Shown one piece after another: positions 23,784 through 34,097 of a stretch of DNA of 64,000 bases. The position numbers and the translations under genes were made by a program. Under the pieces are notes generated by a model. It worked only from the letters and a program-made list of their open reading frames with translations. It had not been told where the DNA came from and ran no database searches. The stretch's first letter is position 1, and each line of letters opens with the position of its first letter. The DNA comes from Akanthomyces muscarius (Eukaryota > Ascomycota > Sordariomycetes > Hypocreales > Cordycipitaceae): contig NC_079242.1 in assembly GCF_028009165.1 (NCBI RefSeq), forward strand, positions 434,001-498,000. Direction: 5' to 3'.

Positions 23784-24335
23784 AGACGAGGTGTAAGGAT
23801 GGTTGATGTCGGATATGTGTTATTGGTGATGCATGGTGCGGAGGTTGGTGCAATTGGCGCGCAAGTGGCTTCGCTGTGGTGTTGGTGAGTGATGATGGGA
23901 GCTTGGTTGGAGCTTTGGGGTTTGCGGCAGACCAGGGTCTGAGGCTGTATCCGCATCGGGGCTGGAAATGGTACGTACCGATCGATTCCTGCAGCCTGGC
24001 TCAAGCAACAACCGCACAAAGCATAGAAACGGAAGTAAAAACAATTACTATGATTTTTTGTTAAGAGCGAGTTGTTTCATTGCAGGTTTGAGAATAAATC
24101 CATATATATAACTCAAACTTGTACATAGCTATAGCTGTGGCCAGGATACACACTTGTCGGTGCTGTTGGACCCCTCCCCCGCCAAAAAAAAAAATCATTC
24201 AGCCCACCCGACGTCGGACGACAGCCGAGTCAGCCCAAGCTCTACTCCAAAACCTGCCGCTGAATCTGTTCAACCCCGAGTTCAACTCTCCTTTCCCCCT
24301 CACATCACATTCCCAACGCGAATCGACCATACACC
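23784..24335. promoter_or_regulatory. Divergent promoter region of lipoate ligase and chorismate synthase
   Basis: 552 bp between two start codons on opposite strands, so it must hold both promoters. TATATATA at 24103-24110 is about 230 bp upstream of the chorismate synthase ATG and is the only good TATA-like sequence seen. A pyrimidine/A-rich leader with A10 (about 24185-24195) precedes that gene. Confidence 0.5.
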
Positions 24336-25612
24336 ATGTCGACCTTTGGAAGCCATTTCCGCGTGACGACGTGAGTACATCTTCCAAAAAGCTCATCTCG
24401 CCAATCCATCCCCTCAATACTAATCCTTTCTTGCTTGACCCCCCCAGCGCCGGCGAGTCCCACGGCAAGTCCGTGTCGTGCATCATCGACAACTGCCCGC
24501 CGGGCCTGGCCCTCACCGAGGCCGACATCCAGCCGCAGCTCAACCGCCGCCGCCCGGGCCAGTCGGCCATCACGACGCCGCGCAACGAAAAGGACCAGGT
24601 GACGATCCACTCGGGCACCGAGTTTGGCCGCACGCTCGGCACGCCTATCCTGCTCACCGTGCCCAACGAGGACCAACGCCCGCACGACTACGGCTCCAAG
24701 ACCATCGACCTCTACCCGCGGCCCTCGCACGCCGACTGGACCTACCTCGAAAAGTACGGCATCAAGGCGAGCTCCGGCGGGGGCCGCTCCTCGGCGCGCG
24801 AGACGATTGCGCGCGTCGCCGCCGGCGCCGTCGCCGAGAAGTGGCTGCGCGAGACGTACGGGGTCGAAATCGTCGCGTTCGTGTCGTCGGTCGGCAGCAT
24901 CAAGCTCTTTGCCGACGCAGAGGCCATGAGCGCCGACCCCAAGTTTCAGCGCATGGCCGAGACGCTCACGCGCGAGCAGGTCGACGGCTTCCTGCCCGTG
25001 CGGTGCCCGGACGCGGAGGCGTCGGCGCGCATGGAGGCGCGCGTCGCGGAGCTGCGCGACGCGCACGACAGCACCGGCGGCACCGTGACGTGCATCATCC
25101 GCAACGCGCCGTCGGGGCTCGGCGAGCCCGCGTTTGACAAGATGGAGGCGCTGCTCGGCCGCGCCATGATGTCCATCCCGGCCGTCAAGGGCTTCGAGGT
25201 CGGCTCCGGCTTCCTCGGCGCCGAGATGAAGGGCAGCGAGCACAACGACCCCTTTGTCGTGCCGCCCACCGCCGCCAGCAACCCCGCGTCCGTCCACGGC
25301 ATCCCCAGGTCCCGCCTGCACACCAGCACCAACCACTCGGGCGGCATCCAGGGCGGCATCTCCAACGGCATGCCCATCTTCTTCCGCGTCGCGTTCAAGC
25401 CCCCCGCCACCATCAGCCAGAACCAGACCACGGCGCTGTACGACGCCACGGGCGCCGGCGTGCTCGCCGCAAAGGGCCGCCACGACCCCTGCGTCGTGCC
25501 CCGCGCCGTGCCCATTGTCGAGGGCATGGCGGCGCTGGCCGTGGCTGATGCCGTCATGGCGCAGCACGCGCGCCTGGTGGGCAGGCAAATGGCCTCGACG
25601 CCTGCCAGCTAG
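24336..25612 (+). CDS. ARO2: Chorismate synthase
   Basis: Two exons: 24336-24370 and 24448-25612, joined across a 77-nt intron (donor GTGAGT, acceptor CCCCCAG). The product is 399 aa, the normal fungal length. The start [12 protein letters not shown] joins [19 protein letters not shown], the first family signature. Others visible are [17 protein letters not shown], the flavin-site [18 protein letters not shown], and [16 protein letters not shown]. The enzyme makes chorismate from 5-enolpyruvylshikimate-3-phosphate, the last common step to Phe, Tyr, Trp and folate precursors, and needs reduced FMN. Fungal enzymes are known to have their own NADPH:flavin reductase activity. Third codon positions are very GC-rich, typical of a well expressed housekeeping gene. 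The first exon has only 35 nt, so automatic calls may start too late. Confidence 0.97.
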
Positions 25613-26144
25613 AGCTTTGGGACTAAAGACATGAAAGAAACCTGCCGGGTGGACGTCGACGATGCCTGATCTGTGGCGTCATGAATCTTGCGTATGAATT
25701 CACGATATTGGATGCAAAAAGAGAATACAACGGAAAATGATAAAAAAAGTACATGGTTATTTCCTAGCGAAAGGGTGTTTATTTACTGCATATAGACATG
25801 AACAAAAAGACGCCATCAATGTATTGTATGGTCCTGATTAAAAAAAAGTATTCCATTTCTTCGTCATCCAAGTAGAAACCACCCTTTGCAGCAAAGTAAA
25901 CATATGCAGAAAAGTACATGGTAAGAAGATGAAAACTCCAGATGCGCCATACTGTGACATGATGTGAAAATGGCCATATATATATCCCTTTACGCTTTCG
26001 CTTCCAACACCAATGACAGAGAAACCAAGAAAGAAAAAAATAATAATAAGAGTCCAAATATACATCGCTTGCTGCTTTGCAATGCCAAGGAGAAGAAAAA
26101 AAAAAAAAAAAAAAAAAAGAAAACAAAAGTCAAAGATCGTCCTG
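25613..26144. other. Convergent 3' region
   Basis: 532 bp between the stop codons of chorismate synthase (+) and a zinc-cluster regulator (-). AT-rich, with a TATATATA stretch at about 25977-25984 and an A-run at about 26096-26118 broken by few bases. It probably contains both polyadenylation regions. No gene seen. Confidence 0.5.
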
Positions 26145-29100
26145 TTAGCTTCCGTGGTTATGCATCTCTGGGCTCTCAAACAAGCCCAGCATGTCCGTCG
26201 TCAGGTCCAGCCACGAGCCGTTCATCAGGTCCTGCTGCAGGCCGAGCTCCTCGACGTTGATGTCCTGGCTGTTAAACGTGATGCCGTCCATCTGGCCCAT
26301 CATCGGCCCGCCGCCCCACGTGCCAAATTGCTGGTGCTGCTGCTGCGTCATGCTGCTGTACATGTTGCTTGACGACCGGCTGCCGTCGACTGCGGCGGCG
26401 GCGGGCGGCGAGACGCTGTACCCGCCGGGTACGGCGGCTGTCTCGTACGGGTTCGAGTGCTGGCTCGTGGGCGTGTATGTCGGGTGCGGCGGTGCGAAAA
26501 TCTTGCTCTCGTCGTTGATGCCGCCGTCGAAGCGCAGACCGTTGGGCGCCAGTCTGCTGCCGCCGCCTTGATGAGGTGAGTGCCGCAGTGCAGAGAGGTT
26601 TGGCTGCGGGACCGCCGGTGGGAACATGGTGCTCGTCTGCGTCGGGCGGATCGGATCGTAAATCATGTTGCCGGGAGGCGTGCTGCCCTCCTCGCGCGAG
26701 ACTGCCGGCGGCGGCGGTCTGGACGCGGATGACGGTGCCCGAGAGGGGCCACCAGTGATTTGGAGACCCCCGCCGCTGCTGTGGACGGCCTGGTACATGG
26801 CCGTAAAGTTGGAGTTGGGCGAGTTGGCCGTGCCGGAGAAGCTCCATGCAAACGCGCCAGGTGGGATCGGCGAGCCCTGGTTGTTAAGGCGGCTGAGCTG
26901 GTCGCCAATGCTGGCCTGTAGCGGCGGCGGCAGCATGAGCGACTTGGTGCTCTCGTACTCTTCCGTCGTATACGTCTCGACATCGCGCGTGCCCTTGGAC
27001 TTTTGATCCAGCGCCGTCAAGATATATTTGATGCCGCCCCAGTAGCCGTTAATCTCCTGCAGGGAGTTGTAACAGCGCTGATAGTTTTGCGTGGCGGCCG
27101 AGGCGAGCAGCGAGTGGCGGGATGATCGGCCACGGGCGGCGGTGGCGGCGGAAGCAGCAGCACTTTTTCGGTCTGCCGCAGACGGCGGCGGAGACGGTTC
27201 ACGCGAGGGGCCCTCGGAGGCGTTGGCGCTCGACTCCATAAGAAACGCACCGGCGGCAATGTAGATTGGCTGGCTGGTAAACGGGTTGCCGATGAAGCTC
27301 TTGGGGTCGATGAGGTCCGCAAAGGAGAGAATGTCGCAGATGGTCTTGGCGCTGCTCATGCTCAGCTCGCGGCTGTCGGGCAGCAGCTGGAGCTCACTCC
27401 GCAGCTCGCCAAAGGCCATGAGCACCGTGGGCTGGTGCAGGTTGATGAAGAGCGCGTGGAACCAGAGGTGCAGCAGGATGAAGATGTTGCCCTGGCCGTC
27501 CCGGAGGTAGTGCTTGAAGTTGTTGACGTTGAACTGCAGACGGTGGCCCCAGTTCTTGTACAGCCGCGTGAGCTGGCGCTCCATCTCGTTGAGCTTGCTC
27601 CAGCGGTCCTGTGTCAGGTCCTCGACGTGGTGGATGTTGTTGAGCACGTCAGACACGCGGCCGTAGAGGTGCACGATTTGCACGAGCACGGGGAACAGCG
27701 TTGGCCAGCCCGTGTTGGGATCGTTGCTGGCTTCGGGAAATGGCAGCTCAAAGTCATCGTCGCGTAGCGTGACGGGACGACCTGTGCCGGATGAGATGAT
27801 GCGGTCTAGGACAAAGACGGCCCAGAACGTGTCGATGCGCTCTTGCTCTAGCTCCCGCTGCCCCGTCTCGCTGAGGTCTCCATCGTCGCGGCGACGGTCC
27901 TCTGGGCTCTCCGAGTCGTTGGTCCCGCGACTGCGCTGCTGCGTGTTCCAGGGATCCTTTTCGCCCTGGTATTTGATGCCGACGCGCTTCTGCAGGCCCA
28001 GGTCCAGCGCCATGCGAATGGCCAGACCAAGGTACATCCACAGAGCGCTGTCCTGGTTGGCGCCGAAGCCCTCGTAGGCCATGAGAAGACAGGCTTGGAC
28101 GGCCTCGACGCTGGGGCAGGCAAAGGTGTCGACGGTGGCCTGCTTAGCGCGCTGCGCAAACACGTGGCCGCGCTCCGTCCGGGGCATCTTGTCGTTGCCG
28201 CCGGTGAGCGAGGGCGAGTCGGAGAACCGGGCGGCCAGCGCGCATATCGAGTCGACAAGGATGGGCTCGACCCTCTTCTCGCGGATATGGCGGAGGGCCT
28301 TTTCCTTCTTCAGGAACGGGAAGTTGCAGCCGACATGCGTAAAGAATATTTCGACGAGGTGGATGAGCAGGGGATGGACGGGTCCGGGGGCGCTGGGGTC
28401 GTACAAGGGCAAGTCGTCGAGGGCATCGCTGTTGCCGGCCGAGCTGGCGGCAAAGACGGCGCTGTTGGTGGACAGAGGCGACGTGCCGGGATGGGAGCCG
28501 CCGCCCGAGGCGGACAGTCGACGATCACGCACCGAAACGACCATTTGCTTGAAGCCAGGGACGATGGCAGTGGGGCCAAAGTAGCGAAAGTAGGGTATGC
28601 GGTTGCTGGCATTCTGCGCGCGACGGAGAGCCGTCGGTGAGTCGGCCAGATCGTCTGTCGAGGCCGTCGGCGGCGGATGACTTGAAGTTATCGACGGCGA
28701 GGGCTCGAGGCCCGTCGGCGTGGCCTGGGCGAGGGAGGGAGGCGTGGCCATGATAGTCGTGGCATGAGGGGGCGCGGTCAAGTGTTGCTGGGCCGGGGAT
28801 TGACGAGATCTTGCGTCGACGTGGGCGAGGGTGGTGCTGTCGCGGTCGCCGGCATCGCGGTCCGTTTTCTGGTAGGGCCGCCCGGGTTCGGCGCCGGCTG
28901 GGGGATCAGGACGAGAGTGATGAGCGGTCGAGGAAGACGCCACGGCCGCTGTTTCATGCTCGTGGTCGTCGGCGGGCTGGTCGCCGGCGTCGGGGCCGTC
29001 GCGCTTCGTCTCTTCGGGGTAACCCAGGCACTTGTGGCCGTTTTTGGAGCAAGTCGAGCATGTCGGGCGTTCGCCGTCGCAGCGCGTTTTGCGGCGTCTA

Positions 29101-29314
29101 CATGTGAGGCATCTGCGGGCGTCGGATTACATGTCAGCAAGCTTTGTCTCTGTTTGAGGCTCTGCACACAGTCACCCAGATCAAAGGAGAAATAAAAGAC
29201 ATACGCGGCGTTGATCCTGCGGCGCTTGGAGGGCGGCTGGCCTTGGTTGTGGACGAAGCGAATCTGCTTCGGGGCGGCGGCGGAAGAGTCCGACTTGCCA
29301 AAGGTCACATTCAT
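26145..29314 (-). CDS. Zn(II)2Cys6 transcription factor with fungal-specific middle domain
   Basis: Two exons: 29314-29205 and 29112-26145, joined across an intron with donor GTATGT (29204) and acceptor CCCGCAG (29113). The product is 1025 aa. Exon 1 ends in a basic stretch (PPSKRRRINAA). The perfect zinc cluster CLTCRRRKTRC...C..C......C lies at residues 38-65, immediately after the junction. A Ser/Thr/Pro-rich linker follows, then IPYFRYFGPTAIVPGF and the fungal-specific (xyn/fungal_trans) domain from about 270 to 600, including the conserved DSICALAARF and LGLAIRMALDLGLQKR blocks. The C-terminus is Gln/Gly/Met-rich (TQQQHQQFGTWGGG), typical of an activation region. It acts in the nucleus. 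I cannot assign a named pathway regulator. The frame from 28943 alone lacks the DNA-binding domain, so gene models starting there would be wrong. Confidence 0.92.
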
Positions 29315-29965
29315 GGCTTGACCATGGCTATGCGAGCGGATGCGGGCGACGAGTTAATGGTGATTGCAGAGCGAGGGGCAGAGAAGGAGGGCCGGTCGTT
29401 CGTGGCAAGGGAGCGGGTGGGTATGGGGGTGTCACGATGCGTTGGCGGCGGTGTTGTTGGTAGCTCGTGGCAAGTCGTGTGCGGTCAGAAGTCGAGCAAA
29501 AACCTCAAAAGACGCGGCTGCGAAAAAGGATGTAGGATTAGAGAGCTGCTTCTTGCAAGAAGATGGTCTGCATGGCTCGGGTGTGGGAAGGGACGAAAGA
29601 TCGTGAGGTGGATGATCAGAGGAAGAGGCTAGCTAGCTGGGCGGCTGTTCCGTTTGGCGAAGCGGTCGTCACGCAGCGAGTGGCGCTCCTCGCAGTTGTC
29701 AGCTGGAGAAGGCGGGCGAGCGGCACGATCGAGAATTTGTGGGGGGCAGGCGACGCAGGAGGAATGCAAAAAGAAGTGATGCTATAGAAAAGAGCCGTAC
29801 AGAGGTTTGAAGCGTCACACTCGAATTTTGGGCCGTATCGATTGTATAATCGTTATGTGACGTCTTGTGTTTTTTTTTTCTGTCCCAGGCGGTGTTGGTG
29901 GTGGTGGCGGCGGGTGGGTTATGGTTTCTGGGACGGGACGAGGTGTCAGGCCTAATAAAAGCTAG

Positions 29966-29985
29966 GTACCTACCTAGGTAGGTAC
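29966..29985. repeat. 20-bp perfect palindrome
   Basis: GTACCTACCTAGGTAGGTAC reads identically on both strands. It lies about 650 bp upstream of the regulator start at 29314. It contains the CCTAGG core. Shorter relatives (ATAGGTAGG near 1369, CACCTAGGTAG near 1451, GTACCTAG near 56630) occur elsewhere in non-coding DNA of the window. Confidence 0.85.
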
Positions 29986-30030
29986 GAGTATAGCTAGCTC
30001 GGCGGCACAAACCCCCGAATCAAGGATGAC

Positions 30031-30045
30031 GGGGGGGGGGGGGGG
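30031..30045. repeat. G15 homopolymer
   Basis: Fifteen consecutive G residues (C on the minus strand) in the intergenic interval. Confidence 0.9.
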
Positions 30046-31236
30046 AGGTTGGAAAAGCCCACCTTGAGCCGAGCGGCGGCGGGCGGCGGGTGCGGTGCGG
30101 TGATGGTGGCGAGCCAAGGAACAAGAACAGTCCCTTTGTTCCAACAGGGACAGAATGGAACGGGTTGGCGGACGAAGAACAAAAACAAGGGCGGGCGGGT
30201 GTCGCCAGTTTGGATGCAAGGGAAAGGGTAACTACAAAATGGATATCCCTGGAGACGGACCGTTCGCGGAGCACGGAATCTCTTCTTCCCCTCTTTTTCT
30301 TCCTTTCCTCGCCTTGGTTGGCGCTCTCTTCCCGCTCGTCGCCAGTGGTGCCTGGCTGTTTTGTGGCTTGCTCGTGGCCTGTTTTTCTTTCTTCCTTTGG
30401 CTCGTCGTCGTCGTTTACTAAATTATTAGCTTCGGCGGGCCGCGGCATGGGCGATGGCTTGTTCGCAGGACTTGGCCTGCCAGCGATAGCTAACTACATC
30501 AAATGAGACGAATCATGTACCACACACAAGATGCACCGTCTCACAATGCAGTAATTGCGCATGCGTATTGGAGAGCTTGACCTGAAAGGTATAAATTTCC
30601 CACTGTCGCCGTCGCAATATGCGTCCTGTCCCGCCGCCCGTCATGTACAACCGATCGCAAGCCCAACGCATTCTCGTCCAGACACCACGCCCAGGCTAGC
30701 TCACTACCTCCGCATCGGCAGCTCAAACCCTATCCCGTCACGATGACTGTCGTCTTCTGAAATGTGTTCAATCTTCTAGAATGAATGCTACAGTCTTCAT
30801 ATTTTCCCCCGCATCATTCTTTGCGACACATGGACGCGCACACATGCCCACATGTGCGTCCACTGCTGATCCGTCGTACAAGCCAGCTTGACTGCACCTT
30901 TTCTTTTTCTAACCACCATGTTCGGATATTCTCACCGTCTGTCATGTTTTTTCTTAGTGTGGCTGACCTTCTCTGCTCGTTTGCTTTACCGTCGGCATCC
31001 TGCCCGCCAACGCCACGTACAGCTGCCTTGATGGTTTAAGCGCGCGACACCTCAATAAGCGTCTCTTCACCACTTGACAACCTCTAAAACACAACAACAC
31101 GGTCAAATATAGCAAATCGGCTTATACAGCCAGTTGATGTAGCCAAACAATATACTCGGTCCATATATATTCAATGCGTAAACTGTGCACCGCATCGGTC
31201 TATCCAGCCGTCGTAGATGCCCTTCATTGCTTGTCC

Positions 31237-33373
31237 TCACCCAAACACCACCGCCAATCCCAAATCTCTACACACCTGCCGCCACAAATCTTCCTCTCCA
31301 AAGTCCGGTCCCCTCATAGGCCCCAAGCTGCTGTTCTGCAGCCCAGCCCCCAGCGCCGCCATGCCACCGTCCTCCTCCTCCGCTGCCCCTGCCCTGGCCC
31401 TTGCACCGTCGTCCGCCCGCCGCCAGACCTCCTGCACAATCTGCCACGACTGCTCAATGTTGGCCATGCCCTGGTGCCGCCCAATGCCCTCAAACGCCGT
31501 CGTCGCCATGGTCCGGTCCGCCGGCGTCTGCGCCTCGCACGCCGCCACAAACAGCGGCCACAGCAGGGCGCCCATCGGGCCCGGGCTCTCGACCGTCCCG
31601 ACGCAAAACTCCAGGCTGGCATGTGTGTGCTCTTGCACCGTCGGGTGCTCGCGCCGCGCGCCGTAGATGCTGCGGTGCAGGTGCACCAGCGCCGAGTGAC
31701 GGTACGCCCGCGCATTGTGCAAGATGCCGTGCAGCGGACCAGACGTGTTGGCGGCTTGGTCCGAGGACGACTCAGGCTCCCATTCCATCAGTGACATTTC
31801 AATCGCCGATGCCGTCGTCTCCAGCTCAACGCGTAGCTCCTCGGCCTTGACCATCTGCCCGCAGGATTCCGCCCGCACAACCTGGTCTTTGAGCGCGCCG
31901 AGGTTGGATAGCTGGTGCACGACCGGCCACAGCGACGTTGCCATGCCGAGTAGAGCGTCAGCACTGCCGGCGGGCTGTGAGGCGCCTCTGCTGTCGACGG
32001 GAAGGAAATGGCCAAAGGAATCAGGTTCAGGTGCAGCAGAAAGAGTCGGTGTCCGAAAAGAGAGTGCCGCAATCACATCGTAAAACCGAAATGCCTGTCG
32101 CTGTCAGGGGGTGAGTCTATCGGCATGGTGGCAAAGAACTTACGCGCTCGAGAAACGCTCTTGTAGGATCTGTCGTCGCGGTGCCACAGTTCAAAGCTCT
32201 TGTTGGATCTGGCACTGCGGGGACACTGTTCAGGATAGCCATCGCTCCTTTGAGATGACCGTTGACGATTTGAGAACGCTCGCGATGCACCAGCTACAAA
32301 ACAATTAACACTTCCCTCCACACAACGCCCCAATAGTTCTGTAGACTCACCACCTCGTAGTATATGAGCAGTATGACGGCCGCCAGTAGCTCATTCTGGT
32401 TCCCCTGCGCGCCTCTCTCAATCAAGTTGGCCAGGTTGCGCGCTGCCTCCGAGTGAAACTCGATACTTCTCTTTTCGACGACGCCCGCCACGCCCCTAAA
32501 CTCGAGATGTGCGCTCGATAGCGCGTAGATGGCGCTCGCCACCGCGGGGCTCTGCCGCGACATGGGCAGCACCAGCTGCTGGAATGGGTTGCTCTCGTCC
32601 TCGCGCAGCACGATGAGGTGCGATAGCACGTTGGAGAAGTGGTCCAGCAGCCCCCGGCGGCCTTTGATCGTCGTAAACTCGGAAAAGAGTGGCATGTTGA
32701 GCTCCAGGTGCGGCGTGGCATAAAAGGCGCCCGCGTGGCGATGTGTTGGCGACCATGTCACGGCGGCATTGGGCAACACCGGGGCATTGGGTAGCGGGAC
32801 CATATCGAGACCAAGAACGCCGCACAATTCATCATCCATCCCCGTTGCGAACTCGTCGTCGCCATCGCCAACGGCGCCCGGCCAGCCGTCTTCAGACGCT
32901 GGCTGAGGGAAGCCCGTACATACGGCACCAGTCTGCTGCGTGGGAAGCGTTGAATTAACAGAAACCTCGGCACTGGCTGAGTCGGCCTCGATCTGCGCGG
33001 CACTCCTCCGCTGACGCGGCCTGAGTGGTCCGTAGACGCACTGTTGGCCTGCCTCCTCACACCGCGCGCAGACGGGACGACGTTCATCGCACTTCTTCTT
33101 CTGCAAACAGAAAAATGGTCAGTATTGCAGCAAAGCTATGCCTATTATGTTGCTGCTTACTTTGACTCTACTATTGGCCGATTGTCAGCGAATGCGCCAA
33201 GAACGGGGTTTTCATGAATGCGACTTACCAAAACTCACAGCCTGTCAAAGCGAAGCAACAGCGTTAGATGAGAACAAGACCAAACTTACGCCATTAAATA
33301 ATGACCAACACTTACCTGCTCGCGAGCGCTTCTTGGGAGCCTTGGGCAGCGCCCGCTTGGTGTACAGCAACAT
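31237..33373 (-). CDS. Zn(II)2Cys6 transcription factor built from micro-exons
   Basis: Six exons: 33373-33316, 33241-33229 (13 nt), 33170-33161 (10 nt), 33100-32351, 32293-32144 and 32094-31237, giving 612 aa. Introns have donors GTAAGT, GTAAGT, GTAAGC, GTGAGT and GTAAGT. Acceptors and CTAAC/CTGAC branch sites are clear for most; the fourth intron (32350-32294) has a weak branch site. Only this joining gives an intact zinc cluster at residues 21-48 (C21, C24, C31, C38, C41, C48; C-x2-C-x6-C-x6-C-x2-C-x6-C). It is preceded by a basic KRALPKAPKKRSRAG. The rest matches the Fungal_trans_2 type: LLDHFSNVLSHLIV, IYALSSAHLEFRG, then a conserved C-terminus ending WRQVCRDLGLAVVFG. An upstream in-frame stop fixes the ATG at 33373. 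It is a nuclear DNA-binding regulator with unknown targets, and lies in tandem with another regulator at 34098-35763. Confidence 0.9.
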
Positions 33374-34097
33374 CCTTTCTTCCGGTCCTTTGTTCAATTT
33401 CGGCCGCAGACAGGTGTCTGCAAACCCGCTTCACATATTCCCTGAAAAGGTTTTAAAAACAATGCGCAGAAGCAATTCGAAGACAGCAAGTCAAATCTGG
33501 TCGCGGAGGGTTGCAAAGTGCAGCGGCAGTATCGCGAAGCAGATCTGTGATGCCAAGAATGCAAAACTGTCCTGTGGCGACCGGGGGATTTTTGTTGAAG
33601 GTCAAACATCGATAGTTGGGCGGGGCCGTTTGGCGGGGTTTTGCTTCGAAGCTTGCTTGCGTTAGTCCCGTCTGGTCCTTCAGGGGCGGTCGTTAATTAA
33701 CTTAGTTACCTTCACGCGCGCCGCTACGGAGCTTCCTGATTTGCAGCCTGCAGCAGAGCTGAGCAGGTGGCTCATCATCTTCACCTATAGCCCTCGCCCT
33801 GCACTATGCATCTAAAACACGGGGCGGCATAATGATCATGTGAGTAGGTAATCATTTTCTGTATTCGGGTGTAAAAGGCGCCCGCAGCCATCACGCATGG
33901 CACGTGCAGAAAGAGAGCAGAAGAGCCTGGCCGACAGCTCCAGACAAGGCTTATGGTTATTTCGAAAAAGAAAAAAAAGAAAAGAAAGGAAAAAGACCTA
34001 AGAAAGGACTGGAAGTGACGAGAGCGGTCGCAACAATGAGAAATATGTGCATCGCATCGTCCAAAGCACAAGTCATGTCCAGCAACACTTTGGCACG
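33374..34097. other. Intergenic region between two zinc-cluster regulators
   Basis: 724 bp holding the promoter of the 31237-33373 gene and the 3' end of the 34098-35763 gene. An A/AAG-rich stretch lies at about 33965-33998. No gene is supported. Confidence 0.5.

Larger units (their letters stand above)
29315..31236. other. Gene-free interval (1.9 kb)
   Basis: The left part is the promoter/leader of the large zinc-cluster regulator; the right part is the 3' region of the next one. It includes a 20-bp perfect palindrome at 29966 and G15 at 30031. Frames are short and Arg/Gly-rich, and no gene is supported. Confidence 0.5.

Noticed and set aside
24305..25588. 427-codon frame opposite chorismate synthase
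   Set aside because: Ala/Arg/Gly/His-rich antisense frame, explained by GC-rich third positions of the real gene.
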